A stretch of DNA of 64,000 nt, from positions 248,001 to 312,000 of the forward strand of contig JACPUU010000001.1 of NCBI GenBank assembly GCA_016192075.1. The letters run 5' to 3'. The position numbers and the translations under genes are program-made. Positions within the stretch are counted from its first letter, which is position 1. Each line of letters begins with the position of its first letter. Origin of the DNA: Bacteroidota bacterium (lineage in GTDB: Bacteria; Bacteroidota; Bacteroidia; Flavobacteriales_D; Crocinitomicaceae). Below the pieces are notes generated by a model. It made no database searches. It worked only from the letters and a program-made list of their open reading frames with translations, and was not told where the DNA came from. Below are positions 1 through 8,143 of the stretch, piece after piece.

Positions 1-2
1 CA

Positions 3-1130
3 TTTGATCCGTGTGAACGCATGATTGATTTAACCTGGTCACCTTACATGGGCTGGCCTGAGGGCGTAAAGCGGTATGAAGTGATTGTAAGCATTGCGGG
101 CTCACCGTATGAGGTTATTGCATCATTAGGTTCATCAGCTACCTCGTATGTACACAACGACCTGGTTTATGATGCCAATTACTGCTATTACATACGCGCT
201 GTTTCAAATTACGATTCTATTTCCTATTCCAACGGCAACTGCCGGTTTACACAAAGCCCAAGTCAGGCTGCTTTCCATTACCTGGCAACGGCATCTTACA
301 ACCTGGCCGATGAAGTAGAACTGGTTTGTTATACTGACGGAAGCGCATCTGTACAGAGTTATGAGGTTGAAGTTAAGGGGCCATTGGATACTGATTTTTC
401 ATTGCTGACAACGCTTTCACCAAACGGTACTGATTTTATTTATTACAATGACGCGTCTGTTTTACCGGATCATGGTGCTTATCAGTACCGGATCAACCTG
501 ATTGATTCATGCGGTCACGTGGGCTATGTTACCAATGTAGCACGCACCGTCTTTTTAGAAGTACAGACAGATCATGTAGCCATGCTTAATACGCTGAATT
601 GGTCAGCTTACAGTGGTTTTGACGGTACTATTGTGGAATACCGCATCTACCGAGGTATTAATGGGGTTTTTGATGCAACGCCGCTGGCGGTTACGTTACC
701 GGGTGTGCGTTCGTATGAAGATGATGTTTCGGCATATCTGAATTCTCAGGGACAATTCTGCTATCGTGTAGAGGCTATTGAATCACTCAATTCGTACAAC
801 CTGTCAGAAACGGCTTTTTCAAATACTGCGTGCGTAACTATTGACCCTATTGTGTACATTCCAAACGCGTTTATTATTAATGGTGAAAATCCGGTGTTTA
901 TGCCGGTTATTTCCCTCTATGATTTTGATTCATACCTACTGACTATTTATGACCGCTGGGGCGGTGTCATTTTTCAGACGCGCGACCGCAATGAAGGGTG
1001 GAACGGCGAAGCTGATTTCGGAGATTTGAAACCAGAAGGTACCTATGTTTACCATTTGGTGTTCTATGACCGTGAAGGGAAAGAATACAATTACCGCGGT
1101 TTTGTAACCATGCTTATTGATAAGCAATAA
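3..1130 (+). CDS. T9SS type B sorting domain protein, 5'-truncated by window edge
   Basis: The reading frame is open from the first bases of the window and the residues before the first ATG (position 21) continue the same fold, so the gene starts upstream and only its last 375 codons are seen. The visible part looks like two or three beta-sandwich repeats of fibronectin type III character, with Trp/Tyr-rich strands such as LTWSPYMGW and LNWSAYSGF. The last 90 residues match the gliding-motility-associated C-terminal (type B) domain: a VYIPNAF start, a YDRWG motif, GWNGE, PEGTYVYHL and a final short strand. Such domains direct export through the type IX secretion system to the cell surface. 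Function beyond being a surface or secreted protein cannot be read. It converges with plsC 13 bp downstream. Confidence 0.85.
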   Translation, partial: FDPCERMIDLTWSPYMGWPEGVKRYEVIVSIAGSPYEVIASLGSSATSYVHNDLVYDANYCYYIRAVSNYDSISYSNGNCRFTQSPSQAAFHYLATASYNLADEVELVCYTDGSASVQSYEVEVKGPLDTDFSLLTTLSPNGTDFIYYNDASVLPDHGAYQYRINLIDSCGHVGYVTNVARTVFLEVQTDHVAMLNTLNWSAYSGFDGTIVEYRIYRGINGVFDATPLAVTLPGVRSYEDDVSAYLNSQGQFCYRVEAIESLNSYNLSETAFSNTACVTIDPIVYIPNAFIINGENPVFMPVISLYDFDSYLLTIYDRWGGVIFQTRDRNEGWNGEADFGDLKPEGTYVYHLVFYDREGKEYNYRGFVTMLIDKQ

Positions 1131-1147
1131 GCAGCAATGTTGCTTAT
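1120..1147. terminator. hairpin shared by two convergent gene ends
   Basis: ATAAGCAA at 1120-1127 is the exact inverted repeat of TTGCTTAT at 1140-1147, with a 12-nt loop. The arms overlap the stop codons of both convergent genes. There is no T-tract on either side, so it is a weak or merely possible terminator. Confidence 0.35.
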
Positions 1148-1848
1148 AACTGAATAATCTGACTGCGTATAAATTCAATGCGCTCGTCCATTTCCATTTT
1201 TGTATAGGTTTCAGGTGAAACGGGCGCACCAATGGTCACAACTATTTTACCACGTTGCATATTGAGTTTGGCAGAAGACGGCCATACCACGTAAGCACCT
1301 GTTACGTGTACAGGTATAATGTGTGCTTCAGCATCCTGGGCCAGGTGAAAACCACCTTTTTTGAATGCACTCACTTCGCCGTTTTTAGAAGCAGTACCCT
1401 CTGGAAATATAATTACATGTTTGCCATCGTGAATGAGTTTCGCTGCATACGCCAGGCTTGCTTTAGCTGCGGCTCTGTTTTTACGGTCAATAAAAATCAT
1501 GCCGGCAAGCATAATAAACCAACCCAGAAAGGGCATTCGTTTCAGTTCTTTTTTGGCAATAAAATAAAGATAGATGGGAAATGCAATCAGTAATGCAGGA
1601 ATGTCAAGATACGAGCAATGATTTGACATCACTACATAGGAAATACCCGGTTTGATATTTTCAACTCCCTTCACCTCAAGCTTTGCACCCATTATAAACA
1701 AGGCCACCGGTGCCCACAGGTGTTTTGCCAGAAACAGGGTAGGTTTTGTACTGATAGTCAGCAGGCAGCCCAGCATTGCAGCCAGTATACAAAATAACGA
1801 CCATGCTGAAAAAAAGAAAATACGTATGACAGAAATGACTGCTCTCAT
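1144..1848 (-). CDS. plsC: 1-acyl-sn-glycerol-3-phosphate acyltransferase (PlsC family)
   Basis: This enzyme adds the second acyl chain to lysophosphatidic acid, making phosphatidic acid for membrane lipids. The 234-residue length fits the family. The catalytic HX4D motif is NHCSYLD (His77-Asp82) and the second substrate motif is FPEGT (residues 148-152). A hydrophobic N-terminal segment (about residues 5-32) would anchor it at the inner face of the cytoplasmic membrane. It starts 6 bp after the priA stop on the same strand, so the two are probably co-transcribed with priA first. Acyl-chain and donor specificity (acyl-ACP or acyl-CoA) cannot be told from sequence. Confidence 0.93.
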   Translation of the reverse strand: MRAVISVIRIFFFSAWSLFCILAAMLGCLLTISTKPTLFLAKHLWAPVALFIMGAKLEVKGVENIKPGISYVVMSNHCSYLDIPALLIAFPIYLYFIAKKELKRMPFLGWFIMLAGMIFIDRKNRAAAKASLAYAAKLIHDGKHVIIFPEGTASKNGEVSAFKKGGFHLAQDAEAHIIPVHVTGAYVVWPSSAKLNMQRGKIVVTIGAPVSPETYTKMEMDERIEFIRSQIIQL

Positions 1849-1854
1849 AAATTT

Positions 1855-4335
1855 TTACTGTGGATCAACATCAACATCTACCCGAATAGATCTGAAATCA
1901 TGCATTGCCAGAAATTGTTCAATCTTTTCACGAATGACATCTTTCACTTTTTTGGGAGATGCGTCCCGCTCAAATTTAATGGTGATGTTTTTGATAAACA
2001 TGTTTTTAATTCTTGAAATACCAGGTGTTTCAGGCCCCAGCAGCCGGTCATTAAAAACAGCTTTAAGACTTTTGGCCAGCGTAATGGATCCCATTTCAAG
2101 CACATCTTTATCACGGTGTTTCAGGCTGATGTATATGATGCGGAAAAAAGGAGGGTAGTGAAAATTTTTTCGTTCCAGAATTTCCTGTTTGTAAAGCCCT
2201 TCGTAATCATGCTGCATAACTTTTTGAATAATCCAGTGGTGCGGGTCATAACTTTGAATAATAACCTTGCCCCGTTTAGCCTTACGTCCTGCCCGCCCTG
2301 ATACCTGTGACATCAATTGAAATGAACGTTCAAAAGATCTGAAATCAGGGTAGCGCAGCATTTGATCAGCACTTAAAATACCAACCAGGCCAACGTTGTC
2401 AAAATCGAGCCCTTTGCTTACCATTTGCGTTCCAATCAAAACATCAATTTCACGGTTTTCAAAGTCAGAAATAATTTGCTGATACGCATTTTTGGCGCGG
2501 GTGGTATCTAAATCCATGCGCTGAATTTTGATGGCAGGGAATAGCAGTGCCAATTCATCCTCCACTTTTTCAGTACCAAATCCAAGCATTTTCAGTTTGC
2601 GGCTTCCGCATGCCCCGCAGGATGCCGGTGGTGTAATAAAGTAGCCGCAGTAATGACACTTTAATGCATTGCTGAGTTTATGATAGGTCAGTGATACATC
2701 GCAATTTTTGCAGGTAGGTGTCCAGCCGCACATTTCGCATGACCAGATAGGGGTATACCCCCGGCGGTTTTGAAACAGAATAACCTGTTCTTTATTTTTA
2801 AACGCTTCTTCCATCTGCTCAATCAGCAGTGATGAAAAATGCGATTTCATGGTTTTTTGTTTGGTCTCTTTCTCCAGGTCGGCACACTGTATTTCAGGCA
2901 TCTGAACGCCGCCAAAACGGTTTTTCAACACCACCAGCCCATAGCGGTTTTCAAGGGCATTAAAATAGGTTTCAATAGAAGGAGTGGCAGAACCCAGCAG
3001 AATTTTTGCCTTGTGCAGTTGGCCCAGAACAATGGCTGTGTCACGTGCATTATAACGCGGCGCCGGATCGTATTGTTTGAATGAATTTTCATGCTCTTCA
3101 TCTGCAATAATCAACCCCAGATTTTGAAACGGTAAAAATACAGCCGAGCGTGCCCCCAGGATAATCCGGAATTTGCCGGTGTTTTTAAGAACTTCATTCC
3201 ATATTTCAATGCGTTCATTCTGATTAAACCGGCTGTGATAAACACCAACAAGGTTTCCAAAGTAATGTTGAAGGCGTGTAATTAACTGGGTTGTAAGGGC
3301 AATTTCAGGAAGCAGAAATAGTACCTGCTTGCCCTGTTCCAACACCGCCTGAATCAGGCTTACATAAATTTCTGTTTTGCCTGATGAGGTAACACCGTGC
3401 AGTAACACAACCTCTTTGTCATGAAAGTGCTCGTTAATTTCATGAAGTGCTTTTGCCTGGGTTTCACTCAGTGATTTGATTTCTTTAGATTCGGCCAGTT
3501 TTGAAGCAAGGCGGGTTACTTCAGCATTGAAAATGGTAATAATACCTTTCTTCTCAAGGGTCTGCAGGGTAGACTCACCAATCTGCTCTGAAAGAATTTC
3601 TTTTTTTGGAATGGGGTTCTGTTTACCTTCGTTCCACTTTACACTGTCAACTATTTTCAGCAGGGCATTAACCTGTTTTTCATTGCGCTTATTTGCCTCC
3701 AGTTCATTGAGAATGTGTTCCAGCTTTTCACTGGTGGTGATGTGTTCTGATATTTCTACAAAGGCAAGAAAACGGGGTGCATATTTGGCATTCAGCTCTT
3801 CGGTAACAATGGCTTTCTTTTTCTCAATCAGCCTTTTGATCAGGGGTTGAACGGTTTTTATTTTAACCAGGTCTGAAATTTCTTTCAGCGTCAGTGATTC
3901 CTGAAGCTGCAGTGCTTCAACCACAATAATTTCCTGTTCAGAGAGGTTTTCAAGATCGCGGTCAAATTCAGGATGAATACTGATTTTAGTTTCACTGGCC
4001 AGCTTAAAATTTGCCGGCAGGGCGGCGTTCATAACGTCTCCAATGGGCGCCATGTAATATTCTGAAATCCAATCCCACAATTTGAATTGCCTCTGGGTTA
4101 CAATAGGAGTTTCATCCAATACACCTTCAATGTATTTTACCTGGTATTCTTTGGGCACTTCTTCATGAACACGGCGAATAATGCCGGTATAGTATTTGGA
4201 TTTGCCAAACGGCACAATAACCCGCTTGCCCTGGGCAGCGTGGTTGTTCAGGGCAAAGGGTACCCGGTAGGTATAGGTATTGGAAATACTCAGCGGAAGT
4301 ATAACATCAACAAAATACGTAATCCTTTCGGCCAT
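1855..4335 (-). CDS. priA: primosomal protein N' (replication restart helicase PriA)
   Basis: PriA recognises abandoned replication forks and unwinds DNA to let DnaB be reloaded. All family landmarks are present in 826 residues: an N-terminal 3'-end-binding domain (about 1-105), a winged-helix region, Walker A GVTSSGKT (314-321), the DEEH Walker B box (412-415), the SAT-type motif GSATPS (448-453), and eight zinc-binding cysteines between helicase motifs (533, 536, 542, 545, 560, 563, 573, 576). The length is somewhat over the E. coli protein (732), as is common in this phylum. The ATG at 4335 directly precedes the MAERITYFVDV core, so the start is secure. The plsC gene follows closely. Confidence 0.97.
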   Translation of the reverse strand: MAERITYFVDVILPLSISNTYTYRVPFALNNHAAQGKRVIVPFGKSKYYTGIIRRVHEEVPKEYQVKYIEGVLDETPIVTQRQFKLWDWISEYYMAPIGDVMNAALPANFKLASETKISIHPEFDRDLENLSEQEIIVVEALQLQESLTLKEISDLVKIKTVQPLIKRLIEKKKAIVTEELNAKYAPRFLAFVEISEHITTSEKLEHILNELEANKRNEKQVNALLKIVDSVKWNEGKQNPIPKKEILSEQIGESTLQTLEKKGIITIFNAEVTRLASKLAESKEIKSLSETQAKALHEINEHFHDKEVVLLHGVTSSGKTEIYVSLIQAVLEQGKQVLFLLPEIALTTQLITRLQHYFGNLVGVYHSRFNQNERIEIWNEVLKNTGKFRIILGARSAVFLPFQNLGLIIADEEHENSFKQYDPAPRYNARDTAIVLGQLHKAKILLGSATPSIETYFNALENRYGLVVLKNRFGGVQMPEIQCADLEKETKQKTMKSHFSSLLIEQMEEAFKNKEQVILFQNRRGYTPIWSCEMCGWTPTCKNCDVSLTYHKLSNALKCHYCGYFITPPASCGACGSRKLKMLGFGTEKVEDELALLFPAIKIQRMDLDTTRAKNAYQQIISDFENREIDVLIGTQMVSKGLDFDNVGLVGILSADQMLRYPDFRSFERSFQLMSQVSGRAGRKAKRGKVIIQSYDPHHWIIQKVMQHDYEGLYKQEILERKNFHYPPFFRIIYISLKHRDKDVLEMGSITLAKSLKAVFNDRLLGPETPGISRIKNMFIKNITIKFERDASPKKVKDVIREKIEQFLAMHDFRSIRVDVDVDPQ

Positions 4336-4403
4336 TCAGCGAAAATAAACAAAAAGGAAGCATTTGCCGGCTGCTGTTGAAATCTTGTTCCCGGCCAGGC
4401 ATA

Positions 4404-4432
4404 AAAAAATCCGGCACCGGGCCGGATTTTTT
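4404..4432 (-). terminator. intrinsic terminator of the rhodanese gene
   Basis: A 12-bp perfect stem (AAAAAATCCGGC with GCCGGATTTTTT, 5-nt loop) sits 14 bp past the rhodanese stop codon and has T-tracts on both strands. It should end rhodanese transcripts before priA. Confidence 0.9.
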
Positions 4433-4445
4433 AAATTCAGGTACA

Positions 4446-4886
4446 TTAGTTTTTGTAAGGCCAGTTGCCGTATCCTCCTAGTAGATTGTAGACTTCGGAG
4501 AACCCTTTTTCTTTCATCATTTCCATCGCCCTTCCGCTGCGTCCGCCGCTCTGGCAGTAAACATAAACCGGAACCGATTTGTCAAGTGTGTCAAGTGCCG
4601 CTTCAAATGTTGAACCGTTAATATCCAGGTTGACTGAGCCGGCAATGTTGCCGCCTTCATATTCACCCGGGGTGCGCACATCAAGCAAAAGGCCGTTTCC
4701 ACCATCAATAAGCGATTTGAATTTTTCTGCATCCACATCTTCACTGATTTGTGCAGGTGTGTTAGCTATGGTGGTAGTTGTGTCTTGCAACGACGTTGTT
4801 GTTTCGGTGCTGGTTTGCTGTCCGTTACATGATCCCAGAAAAGCGAGCAAAGCCATGGATGTTGTAAGTAAGATTAGTTTTTGCAT
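4446..4886 (-). CDS. rhodanese-like domain lipoprotein
   Basis: The protein has 146 residues. A signal peptide ends in the lipobox LGSC (Cys20), so it should be lipid-anchored in the periplasm. After a Thr/Ser-rich linker (about 22-45) comes a single rhodanese domain with the landmark DVRTPGEY (69-76) and the active-site loop CQSGGRSGRA starting at Cys111. Rhodaneses move sulfane sulfur or act in thiol redox handling; the physiological substrate of lipoprotein forms is unknown. It has its own promoter-like box and terminator, so it looks monocistronic. Confidence 0.9.
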   Translation of the reverse strand: MQKLILLTTSMALLAFLGSCNGQQTSTETTTSLQDTTTTIANTPAQISEDVDAEKFKSLIDGGNGLLLDVRTPGEYEGGNIAGSVNLDINGSTFEAALDTLDKSVPVYVYCQSGGRSGRAMEMMKEKGFSEVYNLLGGYGNWPYKN

Positions 4887-4899
4887 TGTTTTTTGATTA

Positions 4900-4907
4900 C
4901 AAAATTA
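4900..4907 (-). promoter_or_regulatory. Bacteroidota -7 promoter box for the rhodanese gene
   Basis: Read on the minus strand this is TAATTTTG, matching TAnnTTTG, 14 nt before the ATG at 4886. No clear -33 TTG was found. Confidence 0.55.
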
Positions 4908-4939
4908 GCGGGCCCCATTAAAAGTGGTGGTGACAAGTA

Positions 4940-5548
4940 TCACATTTCCTTGGTTTCTTCAATTGCCGGAAGTTCACCCTTAAAGTAACGGTAAGTAATG
5001 CCAAAGGTAGCCATTTCAGGAGACCAGAGATTCAGTTCAAGGTTCAGCCCCAGGTGATCTGTCAGAAAAAAATTGAACCCTCCCAGGGTAACACCGGTAA
5101 ATAAATTAACCTTGTCCGGAAAGTATTTTTTTTGCTGATCAGTCAAAAGTTCACTGTGCTGAAACCAGCAGGTAATGCCGGCCTGAAGCTTAACATAATA
5201 TTCAAAACCCTTGCGGTAGAAAACAGAAATTTGCGGGTTGATTGAAAACAGCAGAAAAGGGGAACCGTAATAGTGGTTATCGTAATATTCATTCAGGTAC
5301 TGAAACCCCACATGGCCTGAAATGCTCAGTACATTATTTAACACCATTTCATGCGAACAGGCAAAATACGGCATGGTTGTAACTGATTCAAATTTTGCGC
5401 TGCTGGTGTCATTTATAGCATCGAAGAGTGATTTGCGCGCAAACTGATCATAGGTAACCCCGGCGTTAAATTTCAGAACGCGGTTATGTATCTGGCCCAA
5501 TGACACCAATGACACAAAAAATACCCCGGTCAGCAACCCTTTAAGCAT
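4940..5548 (-). CDS. predicted outer-membrane beta-barrel protein, function unknown
   Basis: The protein has 202 residues with a signal peptide (about 1-19, cleavage after SLG). The body is made of alternating aromatic/hydrophobic strands separated by short turns, for example HNRVLKFNAGVTYDQF and YEYYVKLQAGITCW-like segments. The strand ATFGITYRYF lies close to the C-terminus. This pattern is that of small barrel proteins of the OmpW/PorT-like kind, but no specific family is recognised. It ends in EETKEM rather than in an aromatic residue, which is slightly unusual for a barrel. It is divergent from the barrel gene at 5675. Confidence 0.6.
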   Translation of the reverse strand: MLKGLLTGVFFVSLVSLGQIHNRVLKFNAGVTYDQFARKSLFDAINDTSSAKFESVTTMPYFACSHEMVLNNVLSISGHVGFQYLNEYYDNHYYGSPFLLFSINPQISVFYRKGFEYYVKLQAGITCWFQHSELLTDQQKKYFPDKVNLFTGVTLGGFNFFLTDHLGLNLELNLWSPEMATFGITYRYFKGELPAIEETKEM

Positions 5549-5645
5549 AGTGCGAAACTACGCAAATTCTTGCAAACGGCAGACTGGTTATTCTGGCACG
5601 GTAATTGCGAATGCTGCTGCCGGAAACTTATTTCCTGATAAATCG

Positions 5646-5653
5646 TACATTTG
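5646..5653 (+). promoter_or_regulatory. -7 promoter box TACATTTG
   Basis: TACATTTG matches TAnnTTTG and lies 21 nt before the ATG at 5675. A possible TTG start at 5651 falls inside this box, which argues for the ATG at 5675 as the true start. Confidence 0.55.
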
Positions 5654-5674
5654 ATTAATATTAAAATTAAAACT

Positions 5675-6292
5675 ATGAAGAAGTTATTTATGATGGTGGC
5701 CCTTTCGGCTGTTACACTTGGGATTAATCATTCTGCAACTGCTCAGGTAGAGCAGGGAAGCATCATCATTGATCCTTATTACGGTTTCCCGAATTTTGGA
5801 AAAAAAATAGCGGATACCTTTGTTTCAGATTCTACATCTGATGTTAAAGTTACAGGAATTGGACCTTGTGGTTTACGCGGAGAGTATCTGATATCAGATA
5901 ATTTTGGTGTAGGTTTTGATTTTATTTATAACAGTGTTGGCGCAAAAGCAGACTATACAGAAATTGATGGTGCCGGTGTATCACATAATTATACGGACGA
6001 TGTAAACATGCAGCGTTTCAGAGTTCAGGCCAGAATGAATTATCACTTTGTTCAGACCGATGCGGTAGATGCTTATGTAGGTTTTGGAGCTGGAACAAAT
6101 ATTCGCAGATACACCTATGACTCAACCAATCCGGATTTTACAGAACCAGATGCAACAACAGGTGCATTGATCCCTGTTTCAATTCGTATTGCACTTGGTA
6201 CACGATTCTATTTTACAGATAATATCGGTCTTAACGCTGAGCTAGGCCTCGGAGGACCAGTATTGTCGGGTGGTATTTCCATCAAATTTTAA
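5675..6292 (+). CDS. outer-membrane beta-barrel protein (OmpA/OprF-barrel-like)
   Basis: The protein has 205 residues with a clear signal peptide (MKKLFMMVALSAV..., cleavage after ATAQ). The body has eight or so predicted amphipathic strands and ends in the barrel signature GLNAELGLGGP...SIKF with a C-terminal Phe, as expected for BAM-inserted proteins. Start chosen at the ATG with the signal peptide; the upstream TTG lies in the promoter box. The protein is clearly related to the next gene: both end in ELGLGGP followed by a final strand ending in KF. A terminator follows directly. No substrate or binding role can be read. Confidence 0.75.
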   Translation: MKKLFMMVALSAVTLGINHSATAQVEQGSIIIDPYYGFPNFGKKIADTFVSDSTSDVKVTGIGPCGLRGEYLISDNFGVGFDFIYNSVGAKADYTEIDGAGVSHNYTDDVNMQRFRVQARMNYHFVQTDAVDAYVGFGAGTNIRRYTYDSTNPDFTEPDATTGALIPVSIRIALGTRFYFTDNIGLNAELGLGGPVLSGGISIKF

Positions 6293-6310
6293 AAACAATA
6301 AATAACAGAA

Positions 6311-6340
6311 AGGCCCGTTTTAACAGCGGGCTTTTTTTTT
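6311..6340 (+). terminator. intrinsic terminator abutting the next start codon
   Basis: The stem AGGCCCG (6311-6317) pairs with CGGGCTT (6327-6333) and is followed by a run of nine T ending at 6340. The next gene's ATG is at 6341-6343, so the T-tract touches the start codon. Confidence 0.85.
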
Positions 6341-6970
6341 ATGCGAAACTGGTTAGTCATCGTTTGCCTGGTTTTTCTGGGAGCGTCATCTTCAGCACAA
6401 ATGCTCGAGGAGGGAGATCTTGTTGTTGAAGCAGGCATAGGTTTTCCGAATGTGAAGCCTTTTGTATACATTCCGGGAGCAGTAGCGCACAATTCCTTTT
6501 CGCCCTTTGAAAAGCAGGGACACAGTTATGGTCAGTTTATTGTGAAGGGTGAATTTATGATGGCTGATAAAATAGGAGTTATGGCGGCGCTCAATTATGG
6601 CTATTTTACGGGCTATGAAGAATCTGAATACTATGACTGGGACCCGGTAACACAAACAAATGTGCTGAAAACATACTATTATGATATCCGCATTCACAAG
6701 CTCCGATTTACCGGCGGATTCAATTTTCACATTATCCGCACTTCAAGGGCTGATTGTTACCTGGGCTTTCTGGCTGGTGGAAAAAAATCGTATGCAAATG
6801 CTGAAACCAATGATCCTTATGTAAGCGGAGAGGTACAAACATTTAGTTTCCCAGCTGCTTTCAGGGTTCATTTTGGTACACGTTTTTTTGTTACGGATGC
6901 TGTTGCTATAAACATGGAACTCGGCCTGGGCGGCCCGGCAATCAGTTTTGGTGCAACCTATAAATTTTAA
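6341..6970 (+). CDS. outer-membrane beta-barrel protein, paralogue of the preceding gene
   Basis: The protein has 209 residues. The signal peptide (MRNWLVIVCLVFLG..., cleavage after SSAQ) is typical, so the ATG at 6341 is the plausible start even though nothing resembling a ribosome-binding site precedes it: the nine bases before the ATG are all T from a terminator. The body repeats the strand pattern of the previous gene, including a central RF-GGFNFH-type strand and the C-terminal ELGLGGPAI...YKF. The two genes look like an old tandem duplication. If the terminator works, this gene would be expressed only by read-through or from a promoter hidden in the upstream gene. Confidence 0.75.
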   Translation: MRNWLVIVCLVFLGASSSAQMLEEGDLVVEAGIGFPNVKPFVYIPGAVAHNSFSPFEKQGHSYGQFIVKGEFMMADKIGVMAALNYGYFTGYEESEYYDWDPVTQTNVLKTYYYDIRIHKLRFTGGFNFHIIRTSRADCYLGFLAGGKKSYANAETNDPYVSGEVQTFSFPAAFRVHFGTRFFVTDAVAINMELGLGGPAISFGATYKF

Positions 6971-6972
6971 GT

Positions 6973-7338
6973 ATGAAGAATTTCCTTTTTTTGATGTTTA
7001 TGCTGGCCGGTGCTTTGTGCGCTGCGCAAACAGATGCGGAAACGAAATCAGAATACCTTTCAGTACGGGTCCAATACGGCAAAACATTGTCCGGACTCCG
7101 GTATGAAGTTTACCTGGATATAGGAACCTCGGGCAGTCATTCCATGAGCGGCCAGGTTACCAATGATGAGGCTACGGTAACTATATCAGACGATTATGGA
7201 AAGCAGGAGTTTAAAAGTGATATTGACCTGATTAATTACCTGGGCAAAAAGGGCTGGATAGTTATTGATACGTATGAAATTGATATTCTGGACCAGCACT
7301 ATTATACGTACCTGATGGAGCGTAAATATTTCAAATGA
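6973..7338 (+). CDS. small exported protein, function unknown
   Basis: The protein has 121 residues: a signal peptide (MKNFLFLMFMLAGALCAAQ) followed by about 100 residues with mixed charged and beta-forming segments and no recognisable motif. The segment KSDIDLINYLGKKGWIVIDTYE looks like a helix followed by a strand. Similar short exported proteins of unknown role are common in this phylum. It starts 2 bp after the barrel gene and is very likely in the same transcript. Confidence 0.65.
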   Translation: MKNFLFLMFMLAGALCAAQTDAETKSEYLSVRVQYGKTLSGLRYEVYLDIGTSGSHSMSGQVTNDEATVTISDDYGKQEFKSDIDLINYLGKKGWIVIDTYEIDILDQHYYTYLMERKYFK

Positions 7339-7398
7339 TTAAAAAATAATCAGTAAAAAGATTAAAATAACGTCAGATTTTTACATATTTGTAGTCTG

Positions 7399-8088
7399 AT
7401 GTTTGTTTATAGTACTATAAAAAAGCTTGCGCGGGATGATCGTCCCCGTGAAAAAATGCTCGAAAAAGGCGCTATTGCCCTTTCAGATGCAGAAATACTG
7501 GCCATTCTTATTGGATCGGGCACGCGTGACAAATCAGCCGTTGATCTTTGCCGTGAAATTCTTAAATCAGTTGGCAATGATCTCAGCCGCCTTGCCCGGC
7601 TTACCATTCATGACCTTATGAAATTCAAAGGTGTTGGTGAAGCCAAGGCTGTCAGCATTGCAGCCGCCCTTGAACTGTCACGCCGAAAAAAAACAGAAGC
7701 AGAATCTGTTTCTTCTTTTGTCAAATCATCCAAAGATGCTTTTAATGCTATTCTGCCTTTATACGAAGATCTCAATCACGAAGAGTTTCACGTTATTGGG
7801 TTATCACGTTCAAACAAAATAATTGGCATAGACCTGGTTTCTAAAGGCGGCTTCAATTCTACCATTGCTGATGGTAAAGTGATCTTTAAAAAAGCGCTGG
7901 AAAAAGGGGCTTCCGGTATTATTCTGGCGCACAATCATCCATCTGGTAATTTACGCCCGAGTGATTCAGACATTGATCTGACAAAAAAAATGAAATCATT
8001 TGGTTGTTTTATTGAGCTGCCAGTGCTTGATCACATCATTGTTGCTGATCGCAACTATTTCAGTTTTGCAGACAACGGAATGATTTAG
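7399..8088 (+). CDS. radC: RadC family JAB/MPN-domain protein
   Basis: The protein has 229 residues with the usual RadC architecture: an N-terminal helix-hairpin-helix part (about 70-95, FKGVGEAKA) and a C-terminal JAB/MPN metalloprotease fold. The JAMM metal motif is intact: His178-x-His180 followed by Ser188 and Asp191 in a HNHPSG...PSDSD segment. Despite the historical name, RadC is not needed for repair in most tests and its substrate is unknown. The upstream spacer is AT-rich. It stands alone between the barrel cluster and wecB. Confidence 0.95.
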   Translation: MFVYSTIKKLARDDRPREKMLEKGAIALSDAEILAILIGSGTRDKSAVDLCREILKSVGNDLSRLARLTIHDLMKFKGVGEAKAVSIAAALELSRRKKTEAESVSSFVKSSKDAFNAILPLYEDLNHEEFHVIGLSRSNKIIGIDLVSKGGFNSTIADGKVIFKKALEKGASGIILAHNHPSGNLRPSDSDIDLTKKMKSFGCFIELPVLDHIIVADRNYFSFADNGMI

Positions 8089-8118
8089 CGCACAGGCTCA
8101 AAAATCATTTCAAAAGCC

Positions 8119-8126
8119 TAAATTTG
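8119..8126 (+). promoter_or_regulatory. -7 promoter box TAAATTTG for wecB
   Basis: TAAATTTG matches TAnnTTTG and lies 17 nt before the wecB ATG at 8144. Confidence 0.55.
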
Positions 8127-8143
8127 TTTCAGGCAATTTTTTC

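Noticed and set aside
7339-7398. The TACATATTTG text before radC as a consensus promoter
   Set aside because: The spacing in TAnnTTTG is broken (CATATTTG), so it was not listed as a box.
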